DNA of 11,485 nt, taken from contig JBNJDY010000050.1 in assembly GCA_051745305.1 (NCBI GenBank), positions 1-11,485 of the forward strand, written 5' to 3'. Position 1 is the first letter of the stretch, and every line of letters starts with the position of its first letter. Origin of the DNA: Saliniplasma sp051745305 (lineage in GTDB: Archaea > Thermoplasmatota > Thermoplasmata > Halarchaeoplasmatales > Halarchaeoplasmataceae). Below are positions 1 to 5,227 of this stretch, one piece after another. The notes under the pieces are model-generated. The model had not been told where the DNA came from and did no database searches. It saw nothing but the letters and a program-made list of their open reading frames with translations. Both the position numbers and the translations under genes were made by a program.

Positions 1-1452
1 AAGCAACGAGTTGAAATTCTCGGGTATGTAGACATCTATATTATGATCTTCTGCTAGTTCTTTGACTATAGTAGGATGAATTCCGTGGGTATCGTAGAAT
101 TCTATCAAGCTTTCAAGAGAAAGTTCATCATCTTCCAGTTCATCTAGTTCTCTCTCCACCAATCCTTTACCGCGTTCTAAAGTTTCCTTGTACTTCTCCA
201 CTTCTATCTCAAGGATATCGAAGACCATTTCCTTATTGCTTTGGTCCATTACATCATCGAACAGTTCGAGCTGCTTATCCACAAGTTCTTTGAGTTTGAT
301 GTTAACTCCGAGCTGGTCGATCTGCCTTAAAACCCTTCTGATCATCATCCTGACCAGATAACCCTCTTCCACATTCGAAGGGATCAACCCATCCGACAGC
401 ATCAGGGCTATAGTTTTTGAATGATCTGCTATGGTATACACATATCTCAGTGTTTCTAGTTTTTCGGAAATTTTATCCTTATCTAGGTCTATATCCATAA
501 CGGATAATCTTTCTTGGAGCTGTTTAAGAAGTTCTTCATCATGGAAATCTTTCTCTAGTCTTCCAGCCAGTTTGGTATACTCTTCCAACATCTTTCGGTA
601 CCATCTTTCATCGATGGGGTGATCGATATCCCCCTCAGTACAGATATACTCGATGATCTCTGGGAAGAGCGAATCATAGATCGTGGGAGCACCGTCTGAT
701 ATCCAAGCCCATCTTTCGACACCGTAACCGGTATCAACGACGTTAAGATCCAAAGGACTGTACATATCACCTTCCAGTTCTATATCGCCGTCGGGGTTCC
801 TCTCCATGTTCATAAAAACTAAAGTTGCTACCTCCAAACCTTTCACGTTGACTTCCAGTGATGGACCAGCGTTACCTCCTCCGATCCAGGGATGTTCCTT
901 GTAAACTATTTCCTTCTCTGGTACACCTATGTCAAGCAGCATCTCGTGACAGTACTTGACGGTCTCCTCCTTCCAGTAAACAAAATTGGTAGGAGAATTG
1001 AATGAATGATGACCCATCATCTCGAAGGAAGTCAGATGTTTACCCGTCCTACCCACTTCATCCAAATCCGGTAATCTAATACAAGGCTGTGAGACCACCA
1101 ATGGGTTGGCTGGAGGTTTTACTTTCCCTGAAGTTGCATGGGGCTGAAAATCATAGATACTTGCATGCACGAGGAAAACGTCATCTCTCCATCTAGCTAC
1201 TACAGGGTACCTTTCTAAGGGAGTGTGTCCTCTCTCAGAAAAGAAATCCATGAAATATTCCCGCATCTCACTTAGATCGAATTCCCTATCGGTCACCGGA
1301 TCTCCGATGAAATCAAATTCCACGCATGGTGCGTCCTGGCAGGTTTCTTCGTCTTCATCCAAAGTCCAGAAGTGAGCACCGCACTCTGTACACTTTTTAC
1401 GAAAGTATCCTTTTTCTTCAAAGAAATCCAGCTTGTACTCTTCCTCGAACAT
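1..1452 (-). CDS. alaS: Alanyl-tRNA synthetase, archaeal type (partial: N-terminal 484 residues)
   Basis: Class II aminoacyl-tRNA synthetase that charges tRNA-Ala with alanine in the cytoplasm. The frame is open from the ATG at 1452 to the window edge with no stop, so the editing and C-terminal domains lie outside; whole archaeal AlaRS proteins are about 900 residues. Residues 21-43 hold four cysteines (CTEC, then C38 and C43), the N-terminal extension seen in archaeal AlaRS and probably zinc-binding. Class II core motifs follow: SQPCIRLPDLDEVGRTG (about 121-137), the motif 2 region TSFEMMGHHSF (141-151), the GGGNAGPSLEV loop (191-201) and DTGYGVERW (240-248). No frameshift is visible. The start is supported by a TATA-like box 21-30 bases upstream, which implies a leaderless mRNA. 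The gene diverges from the thioredoxin gene at 1555. Family assignment is nearly certain. Confidence 0.97.
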   Translation of the reverse strand, partial: MFEEEYKLDFFEEKGYFRKKCTECGAHFWTLDEDEETCQDAPCVEFDFIGDPVTDREFDLSEMREYFMDFFSERGHTPLERYPVVARWRDDVFLVHASIYDFQPHATSGKVKPPANPLVVSQPCIRLPDLDEVGRTGKHLTSFEMMGHHSFNSPTNFVYWKEETVKYCHEMLLDIGVPEKEIVYKEHPWIGGGNAGPSLEVNVKGLEVATLVFMNMERNPDGDIELEGDMYSPLDLNVVDTGYGVERWAWISDGAPTIYDSLFPEIIEYICTEGDIDHPIDERWYRKMLEEYTKLAGRLEKDFHDEELLKQLQERLSVMDIDLDKDKISEKLETLRYVYTIADHSKTIALMLSDGLIPSNVEEGYLVRMMIRRVLRQIDQLGVNIKLKELVDKQLELFDDVMDQSNKEMVFDILEIEVEKYKETLERGKGLVERELDELEDDELSLESLIEFYDTHGIHPTIVKELAEDHNIDVYIPENFNSLL

Positions 1453-1472
1453 GGTCAAATAAAACTTGGAGG

Positions 1473-1482
1473 TATAAATAAA
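1473..1482 (-). promoter_or_regulatory. Putative TATA box of alaS
   Basis: Read on the minus strand this is TTTATTTATA, 21-30 bases ahead of the alaS ATG at 1452. Archaeal transcription starts about 25 bases downstream of the TATA centre, so the mRNA would start at or within a few bases of the ATG. No Shine-Dalgarno sequence lies between. Inferred from position and base composition only. Confidence 0.45.
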
Positions 1483-1510
1483 TCATTCGCCTTCTAAGAT
1501 GAGATGTAGA

Positions 1511-1520
1511 AATTTATCAA
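1511..1520 (+). promoter_or_regulatory. Possible TATA box of the thioredoxin-like gene
   Basis: AATTTATCAA lies 35-44 bases before the ATG at 1555, so the transcript would start near 1541 with a leader of about 14 bases. The match is weak and the spacer is AT-rich throughout, so the exact element is uncertain. Confidence 0.3.
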
Positions 1521-1554
1521 AAGAGTTATTAACTAGAATAGTTATGTAAAAAAT

Positions 1555-2154
1555 ATGCATAAGCAAGTACTCTATTCTATAATCATGGTCTTATCCCTAA
1601 TTCTAGTTTCAATATTTTCAACTTCACCAGTTTTCGCAAACGACATAGATTGGCACTCGTACCAAGAAGGACTTTCAGAATCTGAACATAGAGGACAACC
1701 TGTTATGGTCTACTTCTATACCGACAGCTGCGGGTACTGCAGAATGATGGAAGATGAAACTTTCACGGAACGTAAAGTCCACGAAAAAAGCGACGATATA
1801 GTTTTCGTTAAAGTGGATGCCAATGAAGAAAGAGCACTATCTTCCCAATATGAGATATCCGGTGTGCCTGCTTCAATATTCACCGACTCAACAGGAAAAG
1901 AAATCCAGAGGGAAGTCGGATTCTTAGATGCGGACCAATTGGTTACAGTCATAGATGAAGTCACCGCAGATTACAACGAAGAAGAAAGTTCCGAAACAGA
2001 TGAAACTACGGATCCGGGGTCTGATAATGATGTGATCTCCCATGAAGATAATTTTTTTAGAAACATGATGGTCATCACTGTATCTTCGTTGGTAGTCGCC
2101 ATAACTATGATCTTATCTTTAAATAAAATGAAAAAAAAAGATAAACAAAAATGA
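1555..2154 (+). CDS. Secreted, membrane-anchored thioredoxin-like protein (CGYC)
   Basis: A 199-residue extracytoplasmic thiol-disulfide protein. Residues 5-28 form a hydrophobic signal segment ending in VFAN. Residues 30-139 are a thioredoxin fold with the active site DSCGYCRMM (C59, C62), a VDAN strand and the cis-proline loop GVPAS (P105). An acidic, disordered-looking linker (about 140-165) leads to a C-terminal membrane helix (about 169-188) and a Lys-rich tail, KMKKKDKQK, which should stay in the cytoplasm. The catalytic domain therefore faces outward on a tether. The WHSYQEGLSESEHRGQPVMVYF start resembles the Thioredoxin_7/DsbD-gamma-like group, so a reductase or disulfide-exchange role is more likely than a cytoplasmic thioredoxin. 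It converges on the metal permease gene, with only four bases between stop codons. The client proteins are unknown; the nearby CcdA fusion is a plausible electron donor. Confidence 0.88.
   Translation: MHKQVLYSIIMVLSLILVSIFSTSPVFANDIDWHSYQEGLSESEHRGQPVMVYFYTDSCGYCRMMEDETFTERKVHEKSDDIVFVKVDANEERALSSQYEISGVPASIFTDSTGKEIQREVGFLDADQLVTVIDEVTADYNEEESSETDETTDPGSDNDVISHEDNFFRNMMVITVSSLVVAITMILSLNKMKKKDKQK
2131..2139 (-). terminator. Poly-T tract ending the metal-uptake operon
   Basis: On the minus strand a run of nine T lies about 20 bases past the permease stop codon, inside the T-rich complement of the thioredoxin gene's lysine codons (about 2121-2151). Archaeal RNA polymerase terminates at such T-tracts without a hairpin. 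The tract also encodes Lys residues on the other strand, so its role as terminator is an inference. Confidence 0.4.
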
Positions 2155-2158
2155 TTAT

Positions 2159-2965
2159 TCATCTCTTCAATATTTTTGAAAACGCCGTTACTATAATGAA
2201 AACTATCCCAGCTAATAAAACGATAGTAGGGCCGGCTGCGGTATCAAGAGTATGAGACATCCAAAGACCGGACATTATGAATACTAGAGAAATCAACGAT
2301 GAAGAGACCATAATCTTTCTCATATCGTGGGTGAAGTGATTCGATATAGAAGCGGGTATAGTCAGCAGTGCTATAACTAGTATGATACCTACGAATTTTA
2401 TAAGAAATACTATGGAAAAGGCCACTAAAAGCAGAAGGAATATGTTGATATAAAATGTGTTAACACCTACTACTTTTGAGAACTCCTCATCAAAACTCAC
2501 TGCATGGAGTTTGTGATAGAGTAAGACCACGGATAAAAGGGTCACCATAGCTAAAGTTACCAATAGTAAAATATCAAGACGTCGGATCATCACTATATTT
2601 CCGAAAAGGAAGCTCGTAGGGCTGGGTAGATAACCCGGTGTTATAGAGTAGAAAAAGGCTCCAAGTGCCATACCTACGGCCCAGATCACCCCGATGGCGG
2701 TATCTTCTCTTTCTATCTTTCGCTCACCTAATATTCCTACACCCAATGCCGATATCACGGTAAAAATAGATGCACCGATCAGGGGATCGATTCCCAGATA
2801 AAATGCCATACCAACTCCTCCAAAAGAGGCGTGAGCTATCCCCCCACTGATGAAAACTATCCTTTTAACTACCACCAAAGTCCCGATTATACCGAATATG
2901 AGTGATGCTAAGATCCCAGCGTATATGGCGTTCCTCATGAAAGTGTACTGAAGTATATCGAACAT
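2159..2965 (-). CDS. Metal ABC transporter permease, ABC-3 family (ZnuB/TroC type)
   Basis: Membrane channel of a zinc or manganese importer. The protein is about 268 residues with seven to eight hydrophobic helices and the family signature SGGIAHASFGGVGMAFYLGI close to the N-terminus. It would form the homodimeric pore energised by the ATPase encoded just upstream. Two starts are possible: ATG at 2974, which sits directly on a GGAGG with no spacer, and ATG at 2965, nine bases after the same GGAGG. The spacing and the typical family start (MFDILQYTFMRNA) favour 2965, leaving one base after the ATPase stop. Last gene of a four-gene leftward operon. The sequence does not separate zinc from manganese or iron as substrate. 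Confidence 0.95.
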   Translation of the reverse strand: MFDILQYTFMRNAIYAGILASLIFGIIGTLVVVKRIVFISGGIAHASFGGVGMAFYLGIDPLIGASIFTVISALGVGILGERKIEREDTAIGVIWAVGMALGAFFYSITPGYLPSPTSFLFGNIVMIRRLDILLLVTLAMVTLLSVVLLYHKLHAVSFDEEFSKVVGVNTFYINIFLLLLVAFSIVFLIKFVGIILVIALLTIPASISNHFTHDMRKIMVSSSLISLVFIMSGLWMSHTLDTAAGPTIVLLAGIVFIIVTAFSKILKR

Positions 2966-2966
2966 C

Positions 2967-3740
2967 TTATTCATCCTCCGATGGCATTTTATGTTCGAAA
3001 ACCCTATGTGGATGACCGTGGGCTATAAGATCGACGGGGCATCCATAGGATTCTTCAATCATTTCAGGCGTTAGCTCGTCACCACCATGGTATATCAAGT
3101 ATTTGTTAAGACAGGCGACCTTATTCACATGGGATGAAATCACACCGATATCGTGGGATACCAATACGACTGTTATTTCTCTCTCCTTGTTCAATCTCTG
3201 AAGAAGTTCATAGATATTGGTCCTGATCTGTTCGTCCACGCTAGCGGTAGGTTCATCAAGTAGTAATATCTTCGGTCGGTCTGTAAGTGCTCTAGCTATC
3301 AGTACACGCTGCTGCTGTCCTCCGGACAACTTCGAAAATTGCCTGTCTTTATACTCCAACATATTTACAAGCTCAAGACTTTGACTTGCGATCTTTTTAT
3401 CTTTCTTGGAAAAGAAAGGTTTCAAACCGAGACTTCCAACCCTGCCCATGAGAACTACTTCCCATACACTAATCGGAAATTGGACATCAAAGTTAATTCG
3501 CTGGGGAACATAACCTACTATATCACCAGCTTTACTGGCCGGAGTACCAAAAATTTGGACTCGCCCTTTATCGGGCTTAACTAATCCCAAAATGACCTTA
3601 AGGAGAGTCGTTTTACCCCCACCATTGGGTCCGATGATACCCAGGAAGTCTCCTTTTTCTAGCTCGAAACTAACATCTTTCAAAACGTTTTGTTGACCAT
3701 ATCGAACATCTACATCCTCCATCTCAATAGCTTTTTCCAT
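2967..3740 (-). CDS. Metal ABC transporter ATP-binding protein (ZnuC/TroB type)
   Basis: Cytoplasmic nucleotide-binding subunit of the metal importer. Numbered from the upstream GTG (260 residues): Walker A GPNGGGKT (40-47), Q-loop at Q83 (VPQ), ABC signature LSGGQQQR (141-148), Walker B ILLLDEP (161-167), D-loop SVD and the switch histidine in SHD (H199). The C-terminal stretch YGCPVDLIAHGHPHRVF is typical of archaeal ZnuC-like ATPases. A GTG at 3749 overlaps the lipoprotein stop codon, but the ATG at 3740 gives the better N-terminus (MEKAIEMEDVDV) and lies five bases after a GAGTGA ribosome-binding-like sequence, so I chose it. All catalytic motifs are intact. Translationally linked to the lipoprotein upstream and the permease downstream. 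Confidence 0.96.
   Translation of the reverse strand: MEKAIEMEDVDVRYGQQNVLKDVSFELEKGDFLGIIGPNGGGKTTLLKVILGLVKPDKGRVQIFGTPASKAGDIVGYVPQRINFDVQFPISVWEVVLMGRVGSLGLKPFFSKKDKKIASQSLELVNMLEYKDRQFSKLSGGQQQRVLIARALTDRPKILLLDEPTASVDEQIRTNIYELLQRLNKEREITVVLVSHDIGVISSHVNKVACLNKYLIYHGGDELTPEMIEESYGCPVDLIAHGHPHRVFEHKMPSEDE
2975..2979 (-). promoter_or_regulatory. Shine-Dalgarno site that decides the permease start
   Basis: GGAGG on the minus strand lies inside the 3' end of the ATPase gene. It abuts the ATG at 2974 with no spacer but is nine bases from the ATG at 2965, so it supports the downstream start. Confidence 0.6.
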
Positions 3741-3745
3741 ATTTA

Positions 3746-4660
3746 TCACTCAGACCCAAATGATTCAACAAGTTTCTCGGTTATCTCTTCTAGGTTTTCC
3801 ATATAATCTTCGGCGAGTGAATCAAGAGAGATAACATCACCATCTATTTCATCAGCTATGGTCTGAGCACGGCTTTCATCGAACTGTGGTGAAACAAATA
3901 TCACACGAATATCCTCTTCTTCAGCCTGTTCTATCACAGCCTCGATTCCTTTAGAATCCGGTTCATGACCTTCACGTTCAACAGCGATCTGTTCCAATCC
4001 GTATTCATGAGCGTAATAAACCATGGAGGGATGATATATCAGGAATTTACGTCCGTGATACGGTTCCAATTTGTCTTCTATCCATTGATGAAGTTCATTA
4101 AGTTCTTTAAGATATTCATCAGCATTTTTACGATATTGGTTTGTACTTGTCAAAGTAAGCGATTGTTCATCACTGTGATCTTGGTCACCACCATACTCCA
4201 ACAGTTCAATATCATCACTTCCATCGATGACTACCATATCGGGGTTCTGTTCCATGAAACTATCTATCCATCTCTTTTCGAACTCCATTCCAGAACCAAT
4301 CTTAAAGTATACATCGGCTTTAGATATGTCCCTCATCTGAGATGTTGTAGGCTCGTATATATGTGGATCAGACCCCTCTGGCACCATGACGGTAATTTCA
4401 ACATCCTCACTGCAAACATTCTCCACCCATTCTCGCTGAGGTGGTATTGTCACAGCTACACTATTGATTCCCCCATACTCTATTTCTGAATCCTCTAAAC
4501 CATCTACAAAATTATCTATAATAATTTCGACGTTCTTAGGTGACATCCAAATATGCGGATCCATATCTTCATGTTGATGATCATCTTCTAAACAACCAAC
4601 AGCAAATGTAGAAATTAACATTAGACTAACAAGCATTATTATGTGTTTCTTCTTACTCAT
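3746..4660 (-). CDS. Metal-binding lipoprotein (ZnuA/TroA family) with a displaced ligand segment
   Basis: Extracellular solute receptor that delivers zinc or manganese to the permease. 304 residues, near the family norm. A signal peptide ends in the lipobox-like AVGC, so C23 would carry the lipid anchor. The family core is clear: VAVTIPPQREWVE (68-80), first ligand DPHIYEP (H100), GSGMEFEKRW (122-131), backbone helix (about 174-198), third ligand YHPSM (H210), FVSPQFDES (255-263) and LDSLAEDY (D280). The oddity is DPHIWMSPKN, the second-ligand motif with the following helix. It lies at residues 34-57 just after the lipobox, instead of after the His loop near residue 165, where it is absent. 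The frame is continuous. All four expected ligands (H36, H100, H210, D280) exist but in a non-family order. The His-rich loop is split between DHQHED (27-32) and DQDHSD (159-164). Preceded by a good GGTGAG site. Confidence 0.93.
   Translation of the reverse strand: MSKKKHIIMLVSLMLISTFAVGCLEDDHQHEDMDPHIWMSPKNVEIIIDNFVDGLEDSEIEYGGINSVAVTIPPQREWVENVCSEDVEITVMVPEGSDPHIYEPTTSQMRDISKADVYFKIGSGMEFEKRWIDSFMEQNPDMVVIDGSDDIELLEYGGDQDHSDEQSLTLTSTNQYRKNADEYLKELNELHQWIEDKLEPYHGRKFLIYHPSMVYYAHEYGLEQIAVEREGHEPDSKGIEAVIEQAEEEDIRVIFVSPQFDESRAQTIADEIDGDVISLDSLAEDYMENLEEITEKLVESFGSE
4490..4500 (-). repeat. Direct repeat copy B, right of the displaced segment (encodes GLED)
   Basis: GTTTAGAGGAT, matching copy A at 4583-4593 in 10 of 11 bases. 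The two copies flank the displaced DPHIW segment inside the lipoprotein gene. Confidence 0.5.
4583..4593 (-). repeat. Direct repeat copy A, left of the displaced segment (encodes CLED)
   Basis: GTTTAGAAGAT, beginning in the lipobox cysteine codon. It matches copy B in 10 of 11 bases, and the copies start 93 bases apart, an exact codon multiple. It could be a footprint of insertion by short homology, though 11 bases is short and chance is possible in AT-rich DNA. Confidence 0.5.
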
Positions 4661-4665
4661 ATATT

Positions 4666-4671
4666 CTCACC
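4666..4671 (-). promoter_or_regulatory. Shine-Dalgarno site of the metal-binding lipoprotein
   Basis: GGTGAG on the minus strand lies five bases before the ATG at 4660. It contains the TGA stop codon of the regulator gene, so termination and re-initiation are probably coupled. Confidence 0.6.
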
Positions 4672-5140
4672 TTCCCTTATCAAACTGCTTTCTAATCCAA
4701 TGACATTCATCAAGGTCTCCTGGTTCGTACGGAGGTTCCAAACAGAGACCGCACTCACATTCTAAATATTCACGATAATTTTCATAGATCCTATCCATCA
4801 TCTTATCACTAACGATGGATCCCAACCTGCTGGACTCTCTGCAGGCTTCTTCGAAGTCCATTCCTAAAGATTCTTGGAGGAACTTTTCAAGCAGGTGATG
4901 GCGTTTGATATCCTCTTCAACTATCTCTACACCATCGCCGTTTAGAATCAAACCCTCTTTAGACAAGTATTCCCCCAAGCCTTGACTTTCCAGCCGACGC
5001 ATCTTTTGGAGTGCTCCTACTCGGCTCACATCCATATCCTTTGCCAATTCTGCAGGACCTACTGGTCTCTTGTAACCCTCCTTCAAGTAGATTGCTCTAA
5101 CGTACTTGCGATCTCTCTCAGTTATGGACTTCTTTCCCAT
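4667..5140 (-). CDS. DtxR/MntR-family transcriptional regulator with Cys-rich tail
   Basis: 157-residue cytoplasmic DNA-binding protein, first gene of the metal-uptake operon and so probably its autoregulated controller. Residues 5-66 form the winged helix of the family (GPAELAKDMDVSRVGALQKMRRLESQGL). Residues 76-125 form the dimerisation and metal domain (DIKRHHLLEKFLQESLGMDFEE...VSDKMMDRI). By eye, the positions of the MntR N-terminal ligands (Asp and Glu) are K12 and R15, and the E-H pair before VSD is G107-S108; H81 is kept. The C-terminus instead has C128, C130, C133 and C146-H147. Regulator family is sure; the sensed ligand is not. The tail might bind zinc, iron or an iron-sulfur cluster, or respond to thiol redox. 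A TATA box and an inverted repeat lie directly upstream. Confidence 0.9.
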   Translation of the reverse strand: MGKKSITERDRKYVRAIYLKEGYKRPVGPAELAKDMDVSRVGALQKMRRLESQGLGEYLSKEGLILNGDGVEIVEEDIKRHHLLEKFLQESLGMDFEEACRESSRLGSIVSDKMMDRIYENYREYLECECGLCLEPPYEPGDLDECHWIRKQFDKGR

Positions 5141-5142
5141 AA

Positions 5143-5161
5143 CGTTAAGTAGTGGTTAACG
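5143..5161. promoter_or_regulatory. Inverted repeat, candidate operator of the metal regulator
   Basis: CGTTAA, seven bases, TTAACG: a perfect 6-7-6 dyad of 19 bases. It sits between the minus-strand TATA box and the regulator ATG at 5140, where a bound repressor would block initiation. The size suits a winged-helix dimer. Autoregulation by the adjacent regulator is inferred; whether the divergent gene, whose TATA box lies 34 bases away, is also controlled is unknown. Confidence 0.5.
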
Positions 5162-5172
5162 AAAATAAAAAG
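5162..5172 (-). promoter_or_regulatory. Putative TATA box of the metal-uptake operon
   Basis: CTTTTTATTTT on the minus strand, 22-32 bases before the regulator ATG at 5140, predicting an almost leaderless transcript. A purine-rich GTAAA just upstream could be part of a BRE. Confidence 0.5.
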
Positions 5173-5194
5173 TTTACCCTCTAGAACCACGAAA

Positions 5195-5205
5195 GTATAA
5201 ATATC
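5195..5205 (+). promoter_or_regulatory. Putative TATA box of the thioredoxin-CcdA gene
   Basis: GTATAAATATC lies 23-33 bases before the ATG at 5228, predicting a transcript that starts at or within two bases of the start codon. No Shine-Dalgarno sequence is present, consistent with a leaderless message. Confidence 0.6.
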
Positions 5206-5227
5206 AAAAGTCGGTTATGTGGTATAA

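Noticed and set aside
1524..1534. Small inverted repeat AGTTA-T-TAACT before the thioredoxin-like gene, resembling half of the 5143-5161 dyad
   Set aside because: Arms are only five bases in an AT-rich spacer, spacing differs from the 6-7-6 dyad, and a chance match is likely; not enough to call a shared operator.
3965..4489. 174-codon plus-strand open frame opposite the lipoprotein gene
   Set aside because: Hydrophobic low-complexity translation antisense to a clear conserved gene, with no promoter or ribosome-binding site; a shadow frame.
3746..4660. The odd receptor gene could be a frameshifted pseudogene or two fused fragments
   Set aside because: One continuous frame of normal length, with signal peptide, lipobox, all four ligands and a good ribosome-binding site; every core motif except the displaced segment is in family order.
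4667..5140. An ordinary MntR manganese repressor call
   Set aside because: The ligand positions expected for MntR do not hold acidic or His residues by eye, so only the broader family is stated and no gene symbol is given.
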